Source of the DNA: Citricoccus sp. WCRC_4 | GTDB lineage: Bacteria; Actinomycetota; Actinomycetes; Actinomycetales; Micrococcaceae | Assembly (NCBI GenBank): GCA_026645375.1 | Contig: JAPFFX010000347.1 | Location: forward strand, 1 to 6,548 | Direction of reading: 5' to 3' | Length of the DNA: 6,548 nt | In this document: piece by piece, positions 1-5,434 of the stretch | Numbering within the stretch: the stretch's first letter is position 1 | Layout of the letters: each line of letters starts with the position of its first letter | Program-made: the position numbers and the translations under genes | The notes under the pieces: generated by a model | The model's database searches: none | Seen by the model: only the letters and a program-made list of their open reading frames with translations | Told to the model about the DNA's origin: nothing

Positions 1-109
1 CGCCCAGGCCGATGAGTTCACCTGTGCCTCCTGCTTCCTGGTCCGCCACCGGTCCCAGGTCGCCAAGGAGAAGAACGGCATGCTCTACTGCACCGACTGC
101 GAAGGCTGA
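1..109 (+). CDS. DUF4193 family zinc-ribbon protein, C-terminal fragment
   Basis: Only the last 35 codons are present, read from base 2 to the TGA at 107-109; the start lies before the window. The peptide has two CXXC pairs, C-A-S-C near its start and C-T-D-C just before the stop, separated by a basic stretch with F-L-V-R-H-R-S-Q. This is the arrangement I know from the C-terminus of DUF4193 proteins, small (about 100 residues) actinobacterial proteins that are acidic at the N-terminus and end in a probable zinc ribbon. The four cysteines probably bind one metal ion (inference). No function is established for the family as far as I know. The gene converges on the lipoprotein gene with 27 bases between stops. 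Family assignment is from memory of the motif, but the match is close. Confidence 0.85.
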   Translation, partial: AQADEFTCASCFLVRHRSQVAKEKNGMLYCTDCEG

Positions 110-123
110 GCGGCTCCGGCCGC
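110..123. terminator. Small hairpin between convergent genes
   Basis: GCGGC (110-114) and GCCGC (119-123) form a perfect 5-bp stem with a four-base loop, starting one base after the DUF4193 stop and ending 13 bases before the lipoprotein stop. There is no T-run on either side. Its place between two converging stops suits a weak bidirectional terminator, but a 5-bp GC stem is common by chance in DNA of this composition. Confidence 0.25.
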
Positions 124-136
124 CCCGCCGCGGTGC

Positions 137-628
137 TCAGCGCGACCGGGCCTCCAGCTCCTCCACGGCGTTGACGGCGGCGAACCGGGACGGGCAGTGG
201 TGATAGGCGACCGTGCGGGGGACGTCCCAGGCGTCGCCCCGGCCGGTCCGGCGCACTTCGTCATAGAAAGAGGACAGCCAGAACTCGTGGGTCTGGCTCG
301 CCGGGTTGTAGTCCCCGGTGCCGTCGTTCATGGCGGTCCCGCACACCTGGCTGCGCAGCTGGAAGGTGTCGGTCTGGGCCAGGTCCACGCCGGCGGCCTG
401 CAGGTCTGCCTCCCAGTCCTGGGTGAACACCATGCCGCTGTCCCGGACCACGGTCAGGAAGTCCCACTCGGGATTCACGGTCCGGGTCCATTCGGGGGCG
501 GTGGCAGCGGCGGTCACGGTGACGGTCGGATGTGGCTGGGCCGTGGCGCTGCCGGTGGCGCATCCGGAAGCACCAAGCACGGCGGATGCCAGGGCGAGGG
601 TCATCAGGGTGCGGCTGCTGGGCTTCAC
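137..628 (-). CDS. Secreted lipoprotein, DUF732-like
   Basis: This is a 163-residue exported protein, probably lipid-anchored to the outer face of the membrane. I chose the GTG at 628-626: it follows GAGAGG (645-640) and directly begins a typical signal peptide, K-P-S-S-R, a hydrophobic stretch at 7-20, then A-S-G-C with the modified cysteine at 23. The -3 position is Ala instead of the usual Leu. An in-frame ATG at 676 would put 16 untypical residues before the signal peptide. After the cysteine comes a Thr/Ala/Pro-rich linker (24-45), then a compact domain with D-F-L near 56-58, V-C-G at 95-97 and H-H-C-P at 143-146. The FL...VC...HCP order recalls DUF732, a small secreted domain common in mycobacteria; C96 and C145 probably form a disulfide (inference). 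Function unknown. It could equally be an unassigned actinobacterial lipoprotein. Confidence 0.8.
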   Translation of the reverse strand: MKPSSRTLMTLALASAVLGASGCATGSATAQPHPTVTVTAAATAPEWTRTVNPEWDFLTVVRDSGMVFTQDWEADLQAAGVDLAQTDTFQLRSQVCGTAMNDGTGDYNPASQTHEFWLSSFYDEVRRTGRGDAWDVPRTVAYHHCPSRFAAVNAVEELEARSR

Positions 629-916
629 GAACGCGGTTTCCTCTCGACAGTAGGGTGCCTGGCGCGCTGGCCGCACTGCGATCTCCCGTCATCGCGGCGC
701 CGATCGCCGCGAATGCAGTGGGGCACGACTGAAGACATGCGCAGACGCCGCCATGACCTGGGCGACGACGACACCTCGCCGCACCATGGCGCGCCGCTCA
801 CCAACATATGGAGGTGCCGGCACCGTCACACGCGTGCGGCATACCCGACTGGCACGTGGGCCCGCTCGAGGGGCCGCAGCCACCCGTGACACCGCCGGGT
901 ACGTCTCGCCGGTGGG
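629..916. other. Intergenic region without a convincing gene
   Basis: These 288 bases separate the end of the six-helix membrane protein gene from the start of the lipoprotein gene, both on the minus strand, so the region should hold a terminator and the lipoprotein promoter. I see a strong hairpin at 692-712 and a weaker one, GGCCC (859-863) with GGGCC (871-875), 42 bases past the membrane-protein stop. Short open frames exist on both strands, the best being 50 codons from 737 on +, but they lack a good SD and have arginine/histidine-rich, low-complexity products. No repeat or RNA gene is evident. Confidence 0.5.
692..712. other. Perfect 8-bp inverted repeat upstream of lipoprotein gene
   Basis: TCGCGGCG (692-699) and CGCCGCGA (705-712) are exact reverse complements around a five-base loop, CCGAT. 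The element ends 63 bases before the lipoprotein GTG on the minus strand and lies 204 bases past the stop of the preceding membrane-protein gene. It has no T-run. It could be a distal terminator or a regulator-binding site near the lipoprotein promoter; the sequence does not decide between them. Confidence 0.35.
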
Positions 917-2362
917 CTACGCCGGTGGTCCTGCGGTACCGGAGTCCCGGGCGGGCATGCTCGAAGCCGCATCCGGGACGGATTCCCGGTCACCCCCCGG
1001 CCGGGTGACGGTAGCGGAGGCGTCATCTCGATCAGCCGTTCCGGCCGTCGGCGCGGCGAGCACCTCGATGATCACCAGCGCCAGCAGCACGAGGAGCAGG
1101 ACGGTCACGATGACGGCAGGGCTCGGCCGGTCCATGATGAGCACGATGAACGCGCCCAGGGCGATGACGCCGATCCGCAGCGGGCGACGGTAGGAGGCCA
1201 GCGCGTGGCCCACGCGCTCGCCGGCGAGGCCTCCCGGGCGGCCTGTCGCGGTGCGAAGACCATCGAAACCGGACGCGATGCCCCTGCGGAGGGCGGTTGC
1301 GGCAACGGACGGGCCGGTCAGGTAGGCCGCCGCAGCGAGGATGAGGGCCAGCACGAACACGGTTCGCATGCTCGTCCGCAGGAACCGGACGACGGTGTCG
1401 AAGGCTGCCGCCGCAGTCTCGCGAGGCAGCACGTCCGGGGGGATGGATCCCAGGTACAGCTCCCGGGCCATCAACACGGCCGTCCCCAGCAGGAGCATCC
1501 CCGCCGCGACCCCCAGCCCTGCGCCGATCGCCGCGCGGCGGCGGCCACGGGCGAGCAGGATTCCGCTCGCGAGTACTGCAAGGGCGACGAAGGGAAGCGC
1601 CGTGCCCAGCGCGTTCAGCGCCGCGAACGCGCGCTGGGCAGCGGGAAGGTTGGGCAGTTCGAAGAGCACGAAGGACGTGTGGACCTCCGGGATGCGGGCG
1701 GCGACCCCGACACCGCGCTCGACCAGGCGCTCCTTGACGACCTCCACGAACGGTGCGATGTCGAGCGCCACCTGACCGTCGGTGATCTCCACGCCCTCAC
1801 GCGTCTGCCCGGTGAGGGTGGCCACGAGCTGGGCATGCACGGCCCGGTTCGCCTCAGCCCACACGGTGGCGAACCGGTCGGAGGAGACGACCCGCAGCAC
1901 CTGTCCCTGCAGGAAGGTCTGGACGCCCTCCGTCATCGGCACGGCCAGTCCCGTGATGCGTTCCTCGACCCGGGGCGGCAGATCGGTACGACTGGTCAGG
2001 GATTCGAGCGCGGTCTGGGTCACGCCTGGCACGTCCAGTTCCTCGAAGACCCGCGCGGTGATCGTTCGGGACAGTGCCTGCTGCAGGGCCGGGTCGTCAA
2101 TGAGGGGCGCGACGGTCTCGACGTAGGCGTCCGTATCGGTGACCTGGGTGTCGAGCCAGGTCGCCACGACCGACAACGGCGCGAGGATGGAACCCAGGAT
2201 GATGAGGATCGTGGCGCCGACCGTGCGGAGCCGTGCCTTCCAGCCGGTGCCCGGTTGCGAGGCCGCCGTGGTGTCGGGACCCCGGGCGGCACGCAACGCC
2301 GCTACCTCGGCCCGGAGCCGGATCAACTCCTCACGGTCGGACACCGGCTGTTCGGTGCTCAT
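917..2362 (-). CDS. Six-helix integral membrane protein with a large external domain (unnamed actinobacterial family)
   Basis: This 481-residue membrane protein starts at the ATG at 2362-2360, preceded by GGGGAGGA at 2373-2366; the open frame continues upstream but without membrane-protein character. Residues 8-27 are charged and leucine-spaced, a possible short coiled coil in the cytoplasm. Helix 1 is at about 48-68. Next comes a soluble segment of about 180 residues (70-250), presumably outside the membrane, with a conserved-looking run F164-x3-W168-x3-N172-R-x2-H176 followed by L-V-x2-L. Further helices are at about 251-271, 277-298, 334-356, 396-410 and 415-437, then a hydrophilic tail of some 45 residues. 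I recall similar proteins annotated only as hypothetical integral membrane proteins in Streptomyces and relatives; I know no function and see no catalytic motif. It is divergent from the DUF7144 gene, 191 bases apart. Confidence 0.87.
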   Translation of the reverse strand: MSTEQPVSDREELIRLRAEVAALRAARGPDTTAASQPGTGWKARLRTVGATILIILGSILAPLSVVATWLDTQVTDTDAYVETVAPLIDDPALQQALSRTITARVFEELDVPGVTQTALESLTSRTDLPPRVEERITGLAVPMTEGVQTFLQGQVLRVVSSDRFATVWAEANRAVHAQLVATLTGQTREGVEITDGQVALDIAPFVEVVKERLVERGVGVAARIPEVHTSFVLFELPNLPAAQRAFAALNALGTALPFVALAVLASGILLARGRRRAAIGAGLGVAAGMLLLGTAVLMARELYLGSIPPDVLPRETAAAAFDTVVRFLRTSMRTVFVLALILAAAAYLTGPSVAATALRRGIASGFDGLRTATGRPGGLAGERVGHALASYRRPLRIGVIALGAFIVLIMDRPSPAVIVTVLLLVLLALVIIEVLAAPTAGTADRDDASATVTRPGGDRESVPDAASSMPARDSGTAGPPA

Positions 2363-2553
2363 CGGTCCTCCCCGGTCGTCACTCCCGGTACGCCGGCCCA
2401 CCCGCACGCCCGCTATGTACCGTTCGATTCCTGGTGGACAGTGTGTGCTCCGGGGTGGCGCGATCACGGGTCTTTCACCCTCTGCGGGGGAGGCCGCCCG
2501 CCAGCGGTGGGGCCATAGTGGACGTGACGGTTCGGCGGCAACAAGGGGCTGAC
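2363..2553. promoter_or_regulatory. Divergent intergenic region, probable back-to-back promoters
   Basis: These 191 bases lie between two outward-facing membrane-protein genes, so at least two promoters are expected here (inference). Candidate -10 elements are CATAGT (2514-2519) for the rightward gene and TACATA read leftward at 2420-2415, but neither has a recognisable -35 at the usual distance. The SD for each gene sits at its own end: GGGGAGGA on the left and AAGGGG (2543-2548) on the right. I see no strong palindrome. Confidence 0.35.
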
Positions 2554-3003
2554 ATGAGTACCACCACACCGACAGCAGGGCCTGCCTCCTCCGGCCCGGT
2601 CAGGCAGCCACCCCAGACCACCGGCTGGGCAGGGTGGCTGATCTTCGCCGCGGTCCTGATGATCCTGCTCGGGGTCTTCCACGCGGTCCAGGGACTCATC
2701 GCCCTGTTCAATTCCGAGTACTATCTCGTGGGACCCGGCGGGCTCTCGGTACACCTGGACTACACCACCTGGGGATGGGTCCACCTGATCGCCGGGATCG
2801 TGGTCCTCGTGGCCGGGATCGGCGTCCTGGCCGGACAGTTCTGGGCCCGGCTCGTCGGCATCCTGCTGGCCGTGGTCAGCGCGCTGACCAGCTTCGCGTT
2901 CATCGCCGCCTATCCGGTGTGGAGCTGCATCCTGATCGCCCTGGACGTCCTCATCATCTACGCCCTGGCGGTGCACGGCCGGGAGCTCCGCTCGTCCTAC
3001 TGA
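2554..3003 (+). CDS. DUF7144 family four-helix membrane protein
   Basis: This small membrane protein has 149 residues. The ATG at 2554 follows AAGGGG with a five-base spacer; the open frame upstream is proline/arginine-rich and not membrane-like, so this start is secure. Residues 1-23 form a Thr/Pro-rich cytoplasmic leader. Four helices follow at about 29-51, 74-94, 98-118 and 122-140. Family-like motifs are G24-W-A-G-W, the G-V-F-H-A-V-Q-G-L run (40-48), W73-G-W-x-H-L, F96-W-A-R, and Y120-P-x-W followed by L-D-V at 130-132 and Y136-A-L-A-V-H-G. These fit the actinobacterial DUF7144 family as I know it, whose role is unknown. The usual length is similar, so it looks complete. It is followed by a hairpin (3007-3026), so it is probably transcribed alone and not with the permease downstream. 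Confidence 0.86.
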   Translation: MSTTTPTAGPASSGPVRQPPQTTGWAGWLIFAAVLMILLGVFHAVQGLIALFNSEYYLVGPGGLSVHLDYTTWGWVHLIAGIVVLVAGIGVLAGQFWARLVGILLAVVSALTSFAFIAAYPVWSCILIALDVLIIYALAVHGRELRSSY

Positions 3004-3006
3004 CGA

Positions 3007-3026
3007 GGCGTCGCCCTGACGACGCC
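3007..3026 (+). terminator. Hairpin just after the DUF7144 gene
   Basis: GGCGTCG (3007-3013) and CGACGCC (3020-3026) form a perfect 7-bp stem with a six-base loop, starting three bases after the stop codon. No T-run follows. The position and stability suit a non-canonical GC-rich terminator separating this gene from the permease, which has its own promoter-like signals a few bases further on. Confidence 0.4.
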
Positions 3027-3038
3027 GTGGTGCACGCC

Positions 3039-3044
3039 TTGACA
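3039..3044 (+). promoter_or_regulatory. Candidate -35 element of the GntP-family permease gene
   Basis: TTGACA is a perfect match to the housekeeping-sigma -35 consensus and lies 83 bases before the permease ATG. With a 17-18 base spacer the -10 would fall at CGGTGT/GGTGTG (3062-3068), a poor match, so the promoter would be weak or need activation. The palindrome at 3052-3066 would occupy the spacer and overlap the -10. Confidence 0.35.
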
Positions 3045-3051
3045 CTGGCGC

Positions 3052-3066
3052 CACCGTCAGACGGTG
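3052..3066. promoter_or_regulatory. 15-bp perfect palindrome, candidate operator for the permease
   Basis: CACCGTC and GACGGTG are exact reverse complements around a single central A. The core reads GT-CAG-AC, which fits the GT-N3-AC pattern known for many GntR-superfamily (FadR/HutC-type) operators. It begins seven bases after TTGACA, exactly where a repressor would block the promoter, and ends 61 bases before the permease ATG. A six-base inverted repeat, CGTCGT (3071-3076) with ACGACG (3084-3089), follows. No regulator gene is in the window; the GntR link is inference from the pattern and from the common pairing of GntR regulators with GntP permeases. Confidence 0.45.
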
Positions 3067-3127
3067 TGCTCGTCGTGCGGGTGACGACGGAGGACCCCGT
3101 CGCTCTGCCTTTCGATAGGAGCACGTC

Positions 3128-4471
3128 ATGGTCATCCTGCACACCGTGATCGCGATCATCGTGATCGTCGTGCTGATCATCTGGCTGAAGGTCGACCCGG
3201 TGATCTCCCTGATCATCGGTTCGCTGTACCTCGGCCTGGCGACCGGCGTGGGCTTCACCGCCACGATCGAGGCGATCGCCGGCGGTTTCGGGGAGATCAT
3301 GGCGGAGGTCGGCCTGCTGATCGGCTTCGGCGTGCTGATCGGCGCACTGCTCCATGCGATGGGTGCCTTCCAGAAGATGGTGACCCTGCTGGTCAACGGC
3401 GTCGGTGCGCGTCGGCTCCCGTACGCGTTGACGGCGGCGATGTCGACGATCTTCCCGTCCATCTACGTGGACGTGCAGGTGGTCCTGGCCGCGCCGGTGG
3501 CGCGATCGACCGGGCCGTACATCGGCCCGACCGGCCTGCCGCTCATGGCCGGTGCGCTGGGAACCGGTATCTTCGCCGGTTACGTCTTCGTGGTCCCCGG
3601 CCTGGCTGCCGTCTCCATCGCCGGCCTGATGGGGATCCCCCTCGGTACCTGGCTCCTCTACGGCTTCGTGCTCGGCCCGCTGACCGCGATCGCGACGACC
3701 CTGGTCTTCCGGCAGCTGCTGCGCGGAAGATACTGGAAGCAGGCCGGGGACGAGAGGGTCGACGCGGCCATGGTGGAGCTGGAGACGACCGAACTCGTCA
3801 CGGAGGGCAGCCGGACGCCTCCGCTGTTCGTCAGCCTGCTGCCCATCCTCGTGCCGCTGCTGCTGATCGCCTTCGGGGCCTTCGCGGAACTGTTCGGGTT
3901 CTCCAATGACGTCATCGCCTTCCTCGGCAACGCCAACCTCGCGCTCTTCGTCGGCCTGCTCGGTGCCTACCTGCTCTGCCGCCGGGCCCTGGGAGCGGAC
4001 GGCACGGGGGTGGCGATGGGCGAGGGTTTCCACACCACCGGCGAGATCCTGCTCATCACCGGCATCGGTGGGTCCCTCGGCGCGGTGATCGGGGAGACCG
4101 GCCTCGACACGATCATGGCAGGGCTCTTCACCGCGGAGGCCGGGGCGCCGGCCATCCTCAGCATCCTGCTGGCCTGGGGTATAGCCGCCGCCCTGCACCT
4201 GGCGATCGGTTCCGTGTCAGTCGCCGCGATCACCGCCGCCGGGATCATCGGCCCGGTCCTCGGCTCGATCGACGTCTCGCCGATCGTCATCGGCCTCGCC
4301 ATCGCCTCGGGCTCCATGTTCGCCCTCCAGGTCAACAGCAACTTCTTCTGGATGTTCAAGGCGCTGCTCGGACTGTCCACCCAGGGCACCTTCAAGACGT
4401 TGACGATGGTCACTTCGATCGCCTCGGTCGTCTCGCTGCCCATGGTCATGGCGGTGGCGCTGTTCGCCTGA
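3128..4471 (+). CDS. GntP family permease (gluconate/organic-acid:H+ symporter family)
   Basis: This 447-residue polytopic membrane protein has the usual length for the gluconate:H+ symporter (GntP) family. The ATG at 3128 follows AGGAG with a six-base spacer. The protein starts directly in a helix (2-20) and has about 12 hydrophobic segments, with one long charged cytoplasmic loop at about 195-230. Family features I see are G66-F-G-x2-I-G then a helix with L75-x2-M-G, L176-L-Y-G, G312-x-G-G-x-L-G near 312-318, G361-S-V-S-V-A-A-I-T-A-A-G, and the near-terminal V402-N-x2-F-F-W-M-F-K. It is expected to import a sugar acid or similar organic acid by proton symport at the cytoplasmic membrane. 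Several motifs conserved in the E. coli gluconate permeases are replaced (see findings), so gluconate should not be assumed. No kinase or GntR gene is adjacent. It is convergent with the ABC ATPase gene. Confidence 0.92.
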   Translation: MVILHTVIAIIVIVVLIIWLKVDPVISLIIGSLYLGLATGVGFTATIEAIAGGFGEIMAEVGLLIGFGVLIGALLHAMGAFQKMVTLLVNGVGARRLPYALTAAMSTIFPSIYVDVQVVLAAPVARSTGPYIGPTGLPLMAGALGTGIFAGYVFVVPGLAAVSIAGLMGIPLGTWLLYGFVLGPLTAIATTLVFRQLLRGRYWKQAGDERVDAAMVELETTELVTEGSRTPPLFVSLLPILVPLLLIAFGAFAELFGFSNDVIAFLGNANLALFVGLLGAYLLCRRALGADGTGVAMGEGFHTTGEILLITGIGGSLGAVIGETGLDTIMAGLFTAEAGAPAILSILLAWGIAAALHLAIGSVSVAAITAAGIIGPVLGSIDVSPIVIGLAIASGSMFALQVNSNFFWMFKALLGLSTQGTFKTLTMVTSIASVVSLPMVMAVALFA

Positions 4472-4503
4472 ACCCCGGCCGCGCACCTCCTCGGCGTCCT
4501 GGT

Positions 4504-4532
4504 CCCGGCCGGTCGTCAGGTCCCCGGCCGGG
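4504..4532. terminator. Long GC hairpin between convergent genes, probable bidirectional terminator
   Basis: CCCGGCCGG (4504-4512) and CCGGCCGGG (4524-4532) form a perfect 9-bp stem with an 11-base loop. It lies 32 bases past the permease stop and ends two bases before the stop codon of the ATPase gene on the other strand. There is no T-run, as is common in high-GC actinobacteria. Placement between converging genes makes termination for both directions the simplest reading. The stem arises from a 19-bp tandem repeat. Confidence 0.55.
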
Positions 4533-4553
4533 CGTCAGGCCCCCAGCCGGTCG
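4504..4553. repeat. 19-bp tandem repeat, about 2.6 copies
   Basis: Copies begin at 4504, 4523 and 4542. The first two share CCCGGCCGG, then differ at one base (T/G), then share CGTCAGG. The third copy is partial: 12 bases from 4542 match the start of copy one with a single change. The second copy supplies the stop codon of the ATPase gene (TCA at 4535-4537 on +), and the third encodes its last few residues. This looks like local slippage duplication, since it crosses the gene end. Confidence 0.7.
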
Positions 4554-5434
4554 GCCGGGGTGCGTGGGAGCACCACGGGGTGACCCAGGAGCGGGTCGGG
4601 CACGACGTCGGCGTCCAGCCCGTAGACCTCCTCCAGCAGGGCCGGGGTCAGGACCCGGCCCGGTGGGCCGGCTGCCACGACCTGGCCGTGGGCCATCGCC
4701 ACGATGTGGTCGGCGCTGCGGGAGGCCAGGTTCAGCTCGTGCAGCACGGCGACCACGGTGGCCCGCTGGCCGGCCACCGCGGGATCCGGCAGGGAGCGGA
4801 CGAGGTCCATCAGCTCGACCTGGTGGGACAGGTCCAGGTAGCTCGTCGGTTCGTCCAGCAGCACCACGGGGGTCTGCTGGGCCAGGACCAGGGCCAGCCA
4901 GGCGCGCTGTCGCTGCCCGCCGGAGAGCTCGGAGACCTCCGCGCCGGCCAGCCCCACGAGGTCGGCCAGTTCCAGGGCCCGGGCGATGGCCTCGGTGTCG
5001 GCGGTCGTCCGGGCGCCGAACCAGCCGCGGTGCGGGTGCCGCCCTCGGTCCACCAGCTGTTCCACGGTCATCCCGTCCGGGGCCACCGGGGACTGGGGCA
5101 GCAGGGCCACGGTGCGCGCGTAGCTGCGGGCCGGCCAGTGCTCCGCGGGCCGGCCGAGCACCTCGAGGGTGCCGGTCAGCAGCGGCAACTGGCGGGTCAG
5201 TCCGCGCAGCAGGGTCGACTTGCCGCAACCGTTGGCGCCGATGATGGCCGTGGTCTGCCCGGTCGGCAGGTCCAGGTCCAGGGGTTGCCCGGGGCCGACC
5301 ACCACGCGGTCGCCGTAACCCAGGGTCACCCCGCGCAGGCGGATCGCGGGTGCGGGGGCCCCCGGTGACGACGGGCCCACCGCGGCCTCGTCCGTGGCCT
5401 CCGGCACGGCACGCGCTCTCGAATCGGTGTCCAT
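4535..5434 (-). CDS. FecE/FepC-type ABC transporter ATP-binding protein (iron-siderophore or related chelate uptake)
   Basis: This 299-residue cytoplasmic ATPase powers import of a metal chelate, most often Fe(III)-siderophore or haem in this subfamily. All ABC motifs are intact: Walker A G66-A-N-G-C-G-K-S-T74, Q-loop L-L-P-Q114-S-P, signature L170-S-G-G-Q-R-Q-R, Walker B V-V-L-L-D194-E195-P, D-loop Y-L-D201 and H-loop H232. The R-G-R-H-P-H-R (130-136) after the Q-loop and the H-Q-x-E after the D-loop are typical of the FecE group. It is slightly long because of an Ala/Pro-rich N-terminal extension of about 30 residues before the first strand. The ATG at 5434 directly abuts the TGA of the permease gene, with GGAGGAG (5445-5439) inside the end of that gene, so the two are translationally linked. 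B12 import is an alternative substrate. Any iron-responsive (DtxR/IdeR) operator would lie upstream, outside the window. Confidence 0.95.
   Translation of the reverse strand: MDTDSRARAVPEATDEAAVGPSSPGAPAPAIRLRGVTLGYGDRVVVGPGQPLDLDLPTGQTTAIIGANGCGKSTLLRGLTRQLPLLTGTLEVLGRPAEHWPARSYARTVALLPQSPVAPDGMTVEQLVDRGRHPHRGWFGARTTADTEAIARALELADLVGLAGAEVSELSGGQRQRAWLALVLAQQTPVVLLDEPTSYLDLSHQVELMDLVRSLPDPAVAGQRATVVAVLHELNLASRSADHIVAMAHGQVVAAGPPGRVLTPALLEEVYGLDADVVPDPLLGHPVVLPRTPADRLGA

Noticed and set aside
647..652. TACTGT on the minus strand as a -10 element for the lipoprotein gene
   Set aside because: The implied transcription start would fall at or inside the SD (645-640), and no -35 is recognisable at 16-18 bases upstream.
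197..889. A 230-codon open frame on + opposite the lipoprotein gene
   Set aside because: It is antisense to a protein with a proper signal peptide and lipobox, and its own product has no recognisable feature.
737..889. A possible 50-codon small gene in the intergenic gap
   Set aside because: It begins M-R-R-R-R-H and is rich in Arg and His, the upstream bases give only a weak GAAG-like SD, and I know no similar small protein.
1205..2518. A 437-codon open frame on + opposite the six-helix membrane protein gene
   Set aside because: Hydrophilic, Gly/Arg/His/Asp-rich product without a plausible SD; the opposite strand encodes a protein with regular hydrophobic helices and a good SD.
3071..3089. 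CGTCGT/ACGACG hairpin as a riboswitch or attenuator for the permease
   Set aside because: Only six base pairs with a seven-base loop, with no alternative pairing and no leader peptide visible; kept only as a side note to the palindrome.
2954..4198. A 414-codon open frame on the minus strand opposite the permease gene
   Set aside because: Its product is almost entirely Asp, His, Gln, Glu, Arg and Gly with no domain, and it is the mirror of GC-biased codons in the clear permease gene on +.
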